From positions 2,914,001 through 2,978,000 of the forward strand of contig NZ_CP022303.1 of the NCBI RefSeq assembly GCF_004216475.1: DNA of 64,000 nucleotides, in the 5' to 3' direction. The stretch comes from Thalassococcus sp. S3 (GTDB lineage: Bacteria; Pseudomonadota; Alphaproteobacteria; Rhodobacterales; Rhodobacteraceae). Position 1 is the stretch's first letter. Each line of letters starts with the position of its first letter. This document shows positions 28,694 through 35,901 of this stretch, piece by piece. The notes below the pieces were generated by a model. That model saw only the letters and a program-made list of their open reading frames with translations, did not search any database and was not told the DNA's origin. The translations under genes were made by a program, and so were the position numbers.

Positions 28694-29728
28694 TCATGAC
28701 AGTTTTTGCCGAAGAACCGTGCAAAGATCAGCCATATCTTGCGACATATCGGATTCAAACCGCAACATTTCGCTTTTTGAAGGGTGTTCGAACCCCAAAA
28801 CAGCCGCATGGAGCGCTTGCCGGGGGAATTCGCGCACGGCCGCTCTTGCGGGTTCAGAAAGGGCACGCGCAGCCAGCGACCGACGTCCGCCATAAACGGG
28901 ATCCCCGACCAATCCATGCCCGACATGCGCCATGTGAACCCGAATCTGATGGGTCCGACCGGTTTCAAGCCAGCAGGTCACGCGCGCGATCACCGACGGT
29001 GTGCCGAACCGCTCGACGGTGCGCACGCGGGTTACGGCGTGACGCCCGCCTTCGAAGAGAACGGCCTGACGCTGCCGGTCGGTTTTGTGCCGGGCCAACT
29101 GCGTGGTGATGCGAAGGACGTTTCCGGGTTCGAAATGCGTGCCCCGGATCCCCCGCAGGCGCGGATCGTTTGCGTCGGGCACCCCGTAAACCAACGCCTC
29201 GTAGGCGCGCTCGACGCTGTGTTTGGCGAATTGCGCGGCGAGCCCGTGATGTGCTGCATCGGACTTGGCCACCACGAGCAGACCGCTGGTGTCCTTGTCG
29301 ATCCGGTGAACGATGCCGGGGCGCTTTACACCGCCAACGCCAGAAAGATCGTCGCCGAAGTGATGCAGCAGCGCGTTGACCAACGTGCCTGAGGGTGAGC
29401 CAGGCGCGGGGTGCACGACCATTCCTGCCGGCTTGTTCACCACGATCAGGTCGTCATCCTCGTACCGGATGTCGAGCGGGATGGGTTCCGGCGCGATGTG
29501 GCTGTCTTCGGACGCCTCTATCGTGACCGACACCGCGGCCCCCTCGGTCACGCGGGCCTTTGGATCCCGGATGACCGCGCCGTCCACTGTCACCGCACCG
29601 GCCTCGATCAACCGGGCCAGACGCGTGCGCGACAGCGCCGCCTCGTCTGGCACATCACGCGAAAGCGCCTTATCAAGGCGCGGCGGCGGATCGGCCGCGA
29701 TGGTGAATGTAACGCGGGTCTCGCCCAT
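28694..29728 (-). CDS. RluA/RluD-family 23S rRNA pseudouridine synthase
   Basis: A 344-residue enzyme with an N-terminal S4 domain (PPRLDKALSRDVPDEAALSRTRLARLIEAGAVTVDG, residues 14-50) and the RluA catalytic domain. The catalytic Asp lies in GIVHRIDKDTSGLLVVAKSD, with VNKPAGMVVHPAPGS and LETGRTHQIRVHMAHVGHGLVGDPVYGG as further family motifs. The domain layout is that of RluD, which modifies helix 69 of 23S rRNA. The start at 29728 is set by the family N-terminus. Its ATG overlaps the ATG of the divergent DUF6476 gene, so each gene's translation signals lie inside the other gene. Confidence 0.92.
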   Translation of the reverse strand: MGETRVTFTIAADPPPRLDKALSRDVPDEAALSRTRLARLIEAGAVTVDGAVIRDPKARVTEGAAVSVTIEASEDSHIAPEPIPLDIRYEDDDLIVVNKPAGMVVHPAPGSPSGTLVNALLHHFGDDLSGVGGVKRPGIVHRIDKDTSGLLVVAKSDAAHHGLAAQFAKHSVERAYEALVYGVPDANDPRLRGIRGTHFEPGNVLRITTQLARHKTDRQRQAVLFEGGRHAVTRVRTVERFGTPSVIARVTCWLETGRTHQIRVHMAHVGHGLVGDPVYGGRRSLAARALSEPARAAVREFPRQALHAAVLGFEHPSKSEMLRFESDMSQDMADLCTVLRQKLS

Positions 29729-30029
29729 GACTGATCCTTCCGACACCCCGCCCGAACCGGCCAACCTGCGCTTTCTGCGCCTTCTGGTGACGGTCCTGAC
29801 GGCGGTGATGATTGCGGGGCTTGTAATTGTCATCACCCTGCTTGTCACCCGCTTCCCGAAGGTGCAGGCGCCTCTGCCCGACACGATCACGCTGCCTGAC
29901 GGCACGACACCGACCGCGTTTACCCGCGGGGCTGGATGGTATGCAGTGGTGACCGATGACAATCGCATCCTGATCTTCAGCCAAAGCTCGGGCGCGTTGC
30001 GCCAAACCATTGAAATCGAAGCGGATTGA
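29727..30029 (+). CDS. DUF6476-family single-pass membrane protein
   Basis: A 100-residue protein with one transmembrane helix (residues 16-41, LLVTVLTAVMIAGLVIVITLLV) and a small outside domain (LPDTITLPDGTTPTAFTRGAGWYAVVTDDNRILIFSQSSG). The family is conserved in Rhodobacteraceae and has no known function. It is divergent from the pseudouridine synthase with overlapping start codons, and its stop lies 6 bases from the 3' end of the convergent tRNA-His gene. Confidence 0.8.
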   Translation: MTDPSDTPPEPANLRFLRLLVTVLTAVMIAGLVIVITLLVTRFPKVQAPLPDTITLPDGTTPTAFTRGAGWYAVVTDDNRILIFSQSSGALRQTIEIEAD

Positions 30030-30035
30030 GTTGGA

Positions 30036-30112
30036 TGGTACCGCCTCCCTGGCTTGAACAGGGGACCTCTGGATCCACAATCCAGCGCTCTAACCAACTG
30101 AGCTAAGGCGGC
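30036..30112 (-). tRNA. tRNA-His (anticodon GUG), CCA encoded
   Basis: The minus strand folds as a full cloverleaf. Acceptor arm: GCCGCCT with AGGCGGT. D arm: GCTC/GAGC. Anticodon arm: CTGGA-TTGTGGA-TCCAG with GTG anticodon. T arm: CCCTG/CAGGG with TTCAAGC loop. The first acceptor pair is G-U (G1:U72), the discriminator is A73, and CCA is encoded. The base before position 1 is T, so the extra G-1 found in most bacterial tRNA-His genes is not encoded. This is the alphaproteobacterial type. Confidence 0.93.
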
Positions 30113-30156
30113 ACTGCACGGCGATGTAGCCAACAGCTATCGTGAATGCAAGCGGA

Positions 30157-30639
30157 TTAAAGGTCAATCCGCCAGCTTTGTTCCACGAGATCGCAGCCAA
30201 AGGAATGCACGGGTTTGGAGGAGACCAACTCCCATCCCGTGGCGCGGTAGAGCGCACAGGCGGCCTCGTGGCTCTCATGGGTCCAGAGCTGCATGTCGCG
30301 GTAGCCGGTATCGCGCGCGAACTCCATGCAGGTGGCCAAGAGCCGTTTGCCCAGCCCCTTGCCCCGCGCCTCCGGCATCAGTAGAAAGAGGCGGAGTTTC
30401 GCGGTGGTCTCGCTCAGCGCCACGCAAGAGATGCTGCCCAGCCTTTGCCCATGCCCTTCGGCGATCCAGCCACGCTCCCGCATGGGATCGTGGTCAGCGT
30501 TGAACTCGGCAAGGATCGAGGCCACAAGGGGGCCGAACGTGTCGTCAAACCCCTCGTCGCGGGCGTAATAGAGCCCGTGTTGGTCAACCAGCCAATCGGT
30601 ATCGGCGGCGGTGAAGGGGCGGATCTGGACGTCGTTCAT
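30157..30639 (-). CDS. GNAT-family N-acetyltransferase
   Basis: A 160-residue acetyltransferase, MarR-GNAT-like in its C-terminal half. The acetyl-CoA motif is FLLMPEARGKGLGKRLLATCMEFA (R-G-K-G-L-G), followed by MQLWTHESHEAACALYRATGWELV. The opening QIRPFTAADTDWLVDQHGLYYARDEGFDDTF is typical of the group often fused to MarR regulators, but no MarR domain is present here. The start at 30639 is chosen as the conserved one; the frame extends 15 codons upstream. Substrate unknown. Confidence 0.85.
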   Translation of the reverse strand: MNDVQIRPFTAADTDWLVDQHGLYYARDEGFDDTFGPLVASILAEFNADHDPMRERGWIAEGHGQRLGSISCVALSETTAKLRLFLLMPEARGKGLGKRLLATCMEFARDTGYRDMQLWTHESHEAACALYRATGWELVSSKPVHSFGCDLVEQSWRIDL

Positions 30640-30718
30640 ACGCACATCAAGACGCAGCGCGTCTTGCTTTTCAAGCCTCTGCACGCTAGCACGCAGGCCT
30701 TGTCAGAGGAGCGGCGCC

Positions 30719-30907
30719 ATGGGCATCAACAGCGAAAGCGATATCGAGGCCAACTTGCAGATCGGCCCCACCGACAAGGGCATGGTACGCATCTATGTCG
30801 AGGCGCGGGGCGTTGAAATCCCAATGGATTTCGATCCTGAGGAAGCAGAGGAAATCGCCGAGGAAATCCGCGCCGCCGCCAAGGCCGCGCAAGCGCTCAG
30901 AACGTAA
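30719..30907 (+). CDS. DUF6324-family small protein
   Basis: A 62-residue acidic protein (INSESDIEANLQIGPTDKGMVRIYVEARG, then a Glu/Ala-rich helix to the end). It matches what I recall as DUF6324, a short family of Rhodobacteraceae with no known role. AGAGGAGCGG precedes the ATG. The stop is 11 bases past the mmcB stop on the opposite strand, so the two genes overlap tail to tail by 11 bases. Confidence 0.72.
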   Translation: MGINSESDIEANLQIGPTDKGMVRIYVEARGVEIPMDFDPEEAEEIAEEIRAAAKAAQALRT

Positions 30908-31361
30908 GGCAACCCGGGTCGCGCAGGCTTTGCAGTCGCCGCGCGGCGTGGGTGGCGAATTTCTGGATCACGGCTTTGCGGCGCGCGGGCGCCAGCTTGT
31001 CTTCGGGCGCCATGCGGATGATCTCGGCATCGTAGGCGTCCGCGATCATCAGTCCGGTGCCCTCGGGCAACAGATCGGTCGGAAAATCCTGATCAACCGC
31101 CCAGAAATAGCGGTCGCACCATTCCAGATAGCCCTGCCATTTCCCGTCTGACTGATAGTCGGCGCGCGAAGATTTGCATTCGATCACCCAGATCTCGCCC
31201 TTCGGGCCCAGCCCCATCACATCCACGCGCAGACCCCGCGCCGGGCAGAATTCTTCGACCGATGCATAGGCATGGCTGGCCAGGTGTCGCGCGACGCCCC
31301 GCGCAAGCACTTGGCCCGGCATCATCTCGGTCAGGTTCTGGATCGGCCGCATGTCGGTCAT
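30897..31361 (-). CDS. mmcB: MmcB-family DNA repair protein
   Basis: A 154-residue protein with a restriction-endonuclease-like core: VEEFCPARGLRVDVMGLGPKGEIWVIECKSSRADYQSDGKW. The Asp and the E-x-K motif (IECKSS) are the catalytic set of the PD-(D/E)xK fold. In Caulobacter mmcB is SOS-regulated and contributes to mitomycin C resistance. An exact alphaproteobacterial SOS box lies just upstream at 31374-31388. Another in-frame start at 31379 would fall inside that box, so the MTDMRP start at 31361 is preferred; MRPIQNL at 31352 is also possible. Confidence 0.87.
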   Translation of the reverse strand: MTDMRPIQNLTEMMPGQVLARGVARHLASHAYASVEEFCPARGLRVDVMGLGPKGEIWVIECKSSRADYQSDGKWQGYLEWCDRYFWAVDQDFPTDLLPEGTGLMIADAYDAEIIRMAPEDKLAPARRKAVIQKFATHAARRLQSLRDPGCLTF

Positions 31362-31373
31362 ACACAAAGGTAT

Positions 31374-31388
31374 GAACATTACGTGAAC
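31374..31388 (-). promoter_or_regulatory. LexA-binding SOS box upstream of mmcB
   Basis: The minus strand reads GTTCACGTAATGTTC, an exact GTTC-N7-GTTC direct repeat, the known LexA site of alphaproteobacteria. It ends 13 bases before the chosen mmcB start codon. Confidence 0.85.
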
Positions 31389-31459
31389 AAAATCAAGCCT
31401 GCTTTGTCTGACTGCCGCAAGCCCCTAGATTAACCCCTGTTCTTTTCGAGGAAGCGCTC

Positions 31460-32758
31460 ATGTCCGATCACGAACTCACCCAAGCCGAGGCCCGCGGCGT
31501 GCGCTACGCGCGCGAGCTTGAGGACCATCTGGGTTGGCTCGACACCTTCTCGGGCACGGCCCTTGGCGTGCTGGCGGTGGCGTCTGGCATCTACACCTAT
31601 CTGGGTGTGTCGTCGCTGCTGGATGAGAACGGCGCGATGTCGATCTTCGCGGCCATCGCCTATTCGGTCGCCGTCTCGGTTGGTATCTTCGTTTTCTGGT
31701 CCTACATGTTGCGTCTTTTTCCCGCCGTGCGCACGGCGGGCGCGCGGATCGGGCTGCTGGCGACAATGGGCCTTGGCTCCCTCGCCATCGTGGCGATGTC
31801 AAGCTGGCTGAACGCAGCGGCCTTGGCCGGGTCAGCGGCAGTGGAGCAACACCTGGCCGAGACGGTGCAAAGCTATCAGGACGCGCTGGAGGAGACCCAC
31901 GAGGTCGCGCTGACCGCACAAGGGCTGGAGCGGGACGTGGCCCGCGTGCGTCAAAGCTTCGAGGATCTCAGCGAATTAGAGGCGACGGGCAACCTCTCTG
32001 GCCTCGCCGGGCGCGGCGCGGTGTTTCGTGTGCTACGCCAGAAATCGGCGGAACTGGCCGCCCTTGAGGCGCAGATCGCCAGCCAGACCCCGTTGGTCGA
32101 TGCAGCCTTTGACGAGGGCAACATGATCCTCAGCCGGATGCGCGCGCTGACCGTCGAACCGGGCGCGGTGGCGGCGCGTTCTGTTGAGTTTTCCGAACAA
32201 GCGGTCCGACTGGCAGGCCTCATCTCGCAGATGCGTCAGCTCTCTGTCGCACCTCTGGTGGAGCGCGCGGCGCAGGATCTCGCCGCCTCTGTCGTGCTGC
32301 CGGAACTCGATGGCCGGACAGAGGAGACGCGCGGCGATCAGGCGGCCACGATCACCTCGGTGCTGGAAGTGCTCGCCCAGCGGGCCGAGACCCTGGAGAC
32401 CGCCGCGCAGGCCGTGCAGGCGCTGCAGACCCCGCCGGACGTGACCTACACCCCGATTTCCAGCGCTGACGCGGTGATCCTTTATGCCGGCAATTTCGTC
32501 CCCTCCTGGGCCGGGGCCATTGCAATTGATCTCTTGCCCGCCGTGCTGGTCTTCATCCTCGCCATCACGCGGGCTGCGATCCGGCAAGGACGCGAAGGGT
32601 CTGCTGTCGAGGACACAATGACGCTTGCCGAGTTGCGCGCGGCCCTGTCAGCCATCCGTGATGTGGAGGTGGCCATGCAGGCCATGCCGGAAGCGGACGA
32701 CAAAGCACCGAAGAAACCACCGGCGGAGGTGAAACAGCTTCCGGGCAAAGGCGCATGA
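31460..32758 (+). CDS. Polytopic membrane protein with long coiled-coil, unknown function
   Basis: A 432-residue protein. Three hydrophobic helices lie in the first 125 residues (TALGVLAVASGIYTYLGV, SIFAAIAYSVAVSVGIFVFWSYML, LATMGLGSLAIVAMSSWL). A long, mostly helical, Glu/Gln/Ala-rich region follows (about 125-330: TVQSYQDALEETHEVALTA, LRQKSAELAALEAQIASQ), then a final membrane helix (about 350-370, WAGAIAIDLLPAVLVFILAI) and a charged tail ending KKPPAEVKQLPGKGA. I recognise no named family. Its stop overlaps the start of the next gene by four bases, so the two form a unit. GAGGAAGC precedes the ATG. Confidence 0.75.
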   Translation: MSDHELTQAEARGVRYARELEDHLGWLDTFSGTALGVLAVASGIYTYLGVSSLLDENGAMSIFAAIAYSVAVSVGIFVFWSYMLRLFPAVRTAGARIGLLATMGLGSLAIVAMSSWLNAAALAGSAAVEQHLAETVQSYQDALEETHEVALTAQGLERDVARVRQSFEDLSELEATGNLSGLAGRGAVFRVLRQKSAELAALEAQIASQTPLVDAAFDEGNMILSRMRALTVEPGAVAARSVEFSEQAVRLAGLISQMRQLSVAPLVERAAQDLAASVVLPELDGRTEETRGDQAATITSVLEVLAQRAETLETAAQAVQALQTPPDVTYTPISSADAVILYAGNFVPSWAGAIAIDLLPAVLVFILAITRAAIRQGREGSAVEDTMTLAELRAALSAIRDVEVAMQAMPEADDKAPKKPPAEVKQLPGKGA

Positions 32759-33480
32759 CCGGCCCCGTCGTCGGGCGCGTCCTCCGCGGCGTGCTGATCT
32801 TTCAGCTTTTCATCGGTGCCTTTCTGGTTCTGGGCGATGTGCAGGGCGGGCTGCGCATGCCCAGCTTTGGCCCCTCCGCACCTGCGCTGACCGAACCGGT
32901 GCGTCCGGGCGATCAGCGGCGCGATTTCAACCCCGGGCGCACCGGCCCCGGCCCGTCCGGCCCCCTGCCCGACCGTCTGACACTGACAGCTGTGGATGGC
33001 GGCGTGTATCGTCTGGAAGGCGCCATCGACGCCGGCGACGCCGCGCGCATCATCTCGCAATTGGAGCAGGCCACGCCAGCAGTCGAGACGCTGCTCCTGC
33101 AATCGCCGGGAGGGTCGGTGACCGATGCGCTCGATCTGGGGCGCCATGTGCGGGAGGCCGGCATCAACACCGCCCTGCGCGGGCAGGATGTGTGTTATTC
33201 CGCCTGTCCCTACCTGCTGGCCGCCGGGGTGGAGCGGGAGATAGACGAGACCGCCTCCGTCGGCGTGCACCAGCACTATTTCGGGGAAAGCAGCCTGCTG
33301 CCCGCCTTTGTGGCGGTCGAAGATATTCAGCGCGGACAGGGTGAGGTGATGGTCTATCTCGATGCGATGGGGATCGACCCGCTGGTGATGCAACACGCGC
33401 TGACGACACCGCCGGATGAGATTTACGTGCTGCTGCCAGAGCAGTTGCAGGACTACGGATTTGTGACGGCGGATCAATAG
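32755..33480 (+). CDS. Membrane-anchored ClpP/crotonase-like serine protease-type protein (COG3904-like)
   Basis: A 241-residue protein with an N-terminal membrane anchor (residues 9-29), a Pro/Gly-rich linker, and a ClpP-like domain from residue 75. Motifs are LLLQSPGGSVTDALDLGRHV (oxyanion-hole type SPGGSV), then VCYSACPYLLAAG with the candidate nucleophile serine, and VGVHQHYFGES with candidate histidines. This arrangement matches COG3904-type periplasmic proteins related to ClpP/SppA/NfeD proteases. Catalysis is inferred from motifs. It overlaps the preceding coiled-coil membrane protein gene (ATGA), suggesting a joint envelope function. Confidence 0.75.
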   Translation: MTGPVVGRVLRGVLIFQLFIGAFLVLGDVQGGLRMPSFGPSAPALTEPVRPGDQRRDFNPGRTGPGPSGPLPDRLTLTAVDGGVYRLEGAIDAGDAARIISQLEQATPAVETLLLQSPGGSVTDALDLGRHVREAGINTALRGQDVCYSACPYLLAAGVEREIDETASVGVHQHYFGESSLLPAFVAVEDIQRGQGEVMVYLDAMGIDPLVMQHALTTPPDEIYVLLPEQLQDYGFVTADQ

Positions 33481-33611
33481 GTCGCACTTATCGTTCGCAG
33501 CGTTCGCCTGACAGCCAGACCGGATCGGCGCTGAACTCGGTTTTTGGCGGGCTTCCAAAATCGAAACTTTCAATGAAAATCCACGCTTTAAGATAATCTC
33601 ACGCGCGACGC

Positions 33612-33640
33612 TTGACATGATACCAAACGGTTTCTTATCT
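33612..33640 (+). promoter_or_regulatory. Sigma-70-type promoter of the ArsR/SRPBCC operon
   Basis: TTGACA at 33612-33617 and TTATCT at 33635-33640 are separated by 17 bases. The start codon is at 33676. Confidence 0.6.
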
Positions 33641-33644
33641 AATA

Positions 33645-33662
33645 TGATACCAAATAGTATCA
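33645..33662. promoter_or_regulatory. Candidate ArsR-type operator, perfect palindrome
   Basis: TGATAC-N6-GTATCA is a perfect inverted repeat placed over the expected transcription start. Its left half, TGATACCAAA, recurs at 33618-33627 between -35 and -10. This fits repression of the operon by its own first product. Confidence 0.6.
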
Positions 33663-33675
33663 CAAAGGAACCGTC

Positions 33676-33996
33676 ATGCCCCCGGCCCTGCAACCGGCCT
33701 TTCGCGCCCTGGCTGACCCCACCCGGCGCGAGATCCTCGTCATGCTCGGGCGCTCTGACATGACAATTGGAGAGGTCTCGGCCCGCTTCCAGATGACCCG
33801 GGCCGCGGTGAAAAAGCATCTCACCGTGCTGGAAGAAGGCGACCTGATCTCGGTCCGCAGTGCGGGCCGCGAGCGGATCAACAGCCTGAACCCGAACGCC
33901 CTGCGCCCTGTTACGACCTGGCTGAGTTACTTCGATCAGTTCTGGGACGACAAACTGGCCAATCTCAAAGAGACCATCGAAGGAGACCCCACATGA
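33676..33996 (+). CDS. ArsR-family winged-helix repressor
   Basis: A 106-residue regulator with one winged helix: LQPAFRALADPTRREILVMLGRSDMTIGEVSARFQMTRAAVKKHLTVLEEGDLISVR. ADPTRREIL is the classic ArsR opening. No metal-binding cysteine motif (CxC) is seen, so it belongs to the non-metal class that is commonly paired with SRPBCC proteins. AAAGGA precedes the ATG. It overlaps the next gene by four bases and has a palindromic operator candidate upstream. Confidence 0.88.
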   Translation: MPPALQPAFRALADPTRREILVMLGRSDMTIGEVSARFQMTRAAVKKHLTVLEEGDLISVRSAGRERINSLNPNALRPVTTWLSYFDQFWDDKLANLKETIEGDPT

Positions 33997-34421
33997 CCGA
34001 CACCATTGCCCGTTCCGATACGACCATCCGAAAATCCGTATTCCTGAAAGCCGACAAGGCGACGGTCTGGGCGCATCTGACCGATGCCAAGAAACTGGGA
34101 GACTGGTTCCACCCCGCCGACAAGGACATGGTGGAAGGCGCACCGTTTCGTCTCACCTCGCAAAATGACGGCGAGCGGATGTGCTGGGGCATGGTCGAGA
34201 AGATGGAGCCCACGGATTACATGCGATGGGCCTTCACCGTCGGTCCGCTCAACGGGATCATGACGACAGTCGAATGGAGGCTGGAGGAGGCTCCGGGCGG
34301 AACGCGGCTCACGCTCACCCATTCCGGCCTGCCCGAGGATGCCGAGGGTTATTCCCTCGTCTTCAACATGGACAAGGGATGGCACGGCTTTCTGGGTAAT
34401 CTGCACAACCTGGCGGTCTGA
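33993..34421 (+). CDS. SRPBCC (AHSA1-like) domain protein
   Basis: A 142-residue protein of the START-like AHSA1 family (IRKSVFLKADKATVWAHLTDAKKLGDWFHPADKDMVEGAPFRL..., then TTVEWRLEEAPGGTRLTLTHSGLPEDAEGY, then GWHGFLGNL). The fold makes a hydrophobic cavity that binds small ligands; the ligand is unknown. Its start overlaps the ArsR-type repressor stop (ATGA). This two-gene arrangement is widespread, and the SRPBCC protein may influence or accompany the regulator's response. Confidence 0.87.
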   Translation: MTDTIARSDTTIRKSVFLKADKATVWAHLTDAKKLGDWFHPADKDMVEGAPFRLTSQNDGERMCWGMVEKMEPTDYMRWAFTVGPLNGIMTTVEWRLEEAPGGTRLTLTHSGLPEDAEGYSLVFNMDKGWHGFLGNLHNLAV

Positions 34422-34450
34422 GACTTGCCGCCCCACCCGTCACGGCTTAG

Positions 34451-34624
34451 GTAAGGCGGTGGCGGGTTCTGCCCTTCTCGTGCAAGGTTGCATTCCGGTG
34501 GCCTTAAGCAAATCCGAGGGAGCTGGCTCTGTCCGGGCCCTGGTCCGGTTACCTGGCGCCCACCTGTATATACAGGTCCTCGGGAATCAGAACCACACGG
34601 TTGCCTGGTGGTCCCGCCGCTTAC
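34451..34624 (+). ncRNA. ssrS: 6S RNA candidate (ssrS)
   Basis: No coding frame, but strong rod-like pairing. GGCGGG (34461) pairs with CCCGCC (34613), or the outer GTAAG with CTTAC. GGTTCTG pairs with CAGAACC and TTCTCG with CGGGAA. A GC-rich terminal arm lies around GGCTC-TGTCC-GGGCC. ACCTGTATATACAGGT forms a hairpin on the 3' side. A TTGCCG-N17-TAGGTA promoter-like pair precedes it. An antisense small membrane protein gene lies immediately downstream, as reported for ssrS and sspA in Rhodobacter sphaeroides. Ends are approximate; the 5' end may be near 34460. Confidence 0.68.
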
Positions 34625-34941
34625 TTCCTGCGAAAGCGTGAGATGCGTTTGTCGTCGTCCACGCGCACGGGAATGGCAACGTGATCGCGGAGACCTGGGC
34701 CGCGCGGCGTCTCATCCTCTTCACGGCCAAGTTGCATGATGGCGTAGCCGAATTGGACGCCTGCAAAGACGATACCGTTCATGAACCAAAGCAGAAAGAC
34801 CGCCATCAGACCGGCATCGTTATGCGTCACGAGATACCAGAGGTTCATCACGTTGAAATACAAAAGACCGGCGACGAAAACCGCAGCGATCCCAAAACCA
34901 ATGGCAACTTGACGAATGTAAAGCTTGATCAGATCCGGCAT
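34621..34941 (-). CDS. Small two-helix membrane protein, SspA-like (salt-stress-associated)
   Basis: A 106-residue protein with two transmembrane helices (about residues 11-30, VAIGFGIAAVFVAGLLYFNV, and 44-65, MAVFLLWFMNGIVFAGVQFGYAI) and a charged C-terminus (REEDETPRGPGLRDHVAIPVRVDDDKRISRFRRK). The start at 34941 has GGGGAAA upstream; an upstream extension is not convincing. Its position, antisense and directly after the 6S RNA candidate, matches the Rhodobacter sspA gene, whose product was described as a putative salt-stress-induced membrane protein. The identity is inferred from context and topology, not from sequence I can compare. Confidence 0.68.
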   Translation of the reverse strand: MPDLIKLYIRQVAIGFGIAAVFVAGLLYFNVMNLWYLVTHNDAGLMAVFLLWFMNGIVFAGVQFGYAIMQLGREEDETPRGPGLRDHVAIPVRVDDDKRISRFRRK

Positions 34942-35106
34942 GACATTTCCCCTGTGGCGCACAACAAACAGTAAGTGTTGCGTTCGCGATGTCCAGCCCG
35001 TTGCGACAATTGAGGCCGGTTTCGGCCAAAACTCCGGTCTTGTTGCGAAGCGATGCATCACGAGGGTATCGCAGCGTCGCCCCGCCGGTTGGTCATGTGC
35101 GCTGCA

Positions 35107-35844
35107 TCAGTGGCTTAGCACCTGATCGAGAAACGCACGTGTGCGCGCGCTTTTGGGAGTGGTGAAGAAGGCTTCGGGTTCATCCTCCTCGATGATCTCG
35201 CCTGCATCCATGAAGATCACGCGATCGGCAACCTTGCGGGCAAAGCCCATCTCATGCGTGACGCAGATCATGGTCATCCCCTCTTGTGCCAAAGTGACCA
35301 TCACATCAAGCACCTCGCCGATCATCTCCGGATCAAGCGCCGAGGTCGGCTCATCGAAAAGGAGGATCTCGGGCTTCATGCAAAGCGCCCGGGCAATCGC
35401 AACGCGCTGTTGCTGGCCCCCCGAAAGTTGGCCGGGATACTTTTGCGCCTGATTTGCAATCTGAACCTTTTCCAGAAAACCCATCGCCGTTGTTTCGGCT
35501 TCGGCCTGCGGCACCTTCCGCGACAGCATTGGCGCCAGGGTGCAATTCTCAAGGATCGTCATGTGCGGGAAAAGGTTGAAGTGCTGGAACACCATTCCGA
35601 CTTCGCGCCTCAGATCGTCGATGTTCGGCGCGTCGGCGGCGATCTCGTCCCCGTTGATGCGGATGGCGCCGGACTGATGCTCCTCCAGCTGATTGATCGT
35701 CCGGATCATCGTTGATTTGCCCGAGCCTGACGGGCCGCAAACCACCACCTTCTCGCCTTTGCCGACGGTCAGATCAATGTCCTTGAGGGCGTGAAAGTTG
35801 CCGTAAAACTTATTGACCTTCTGCATTTGCACCGCGGGTGTCAT
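35107..35844 (-). CDS. aapP: Polar amino-acid ABC transporter, ATP-binding subunit (AapP/GlnQ type)
   Basis: A 245-residue ATPase with Walker [11 protein letters not shown]-loop [14 protein letters not shown] signature [15 protein letters not shown], Walker [13 protein letters not shown] and the switch histidine in VTHEMGFA. The closest type is the polar-amino-acid (PAAT) group. It ends the minus-strand operon that begins with the FAD oxidoreductase. No permease is next to it. The matching binding protein and permeases lie about 13 kb to the right at the other end of the island, and I infer that the two parts form one transporter. Confidence 0.9.
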   Translation of the reverse strand: MTPAVQMQKVNKFYGNFHALKDIDLTVGKGEKVVVCGPSGSGKSTMIRTINQLEEHQSGAIRINGDEIAADAPNIDDLRREVGMVFQHFNLFPHMTILENCTLAPMLSRKVPQAEAETTAMGFLEKVQIANQAQKYPGQLSGGQQQRVAIARALCMKPEILLFDEPTSALDPEMIGEVLDVMVTLAQEGMTMICVTHEMGFARKVADRVIFMDAGEIIEEDEPEAFFTTPKSARTRAFLDQVLSH

Positions 35845-35901
35845 GGGTCGGTTCTCCTGTTGGGGCGGGACTTTGGTCTGCTTTTTCAGTGTCGGTTCCG
35901 G

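Noticed and set aside
34451..34624. SRP RNA or RNase P RNA as identity of the structured RNA
   Set aside because: The conserved SRP tetraloop region (GGAAG..AGCAGCC) and the RNase P conserved blocks are absent; rod-like pairing and context fit 6S RNA better.
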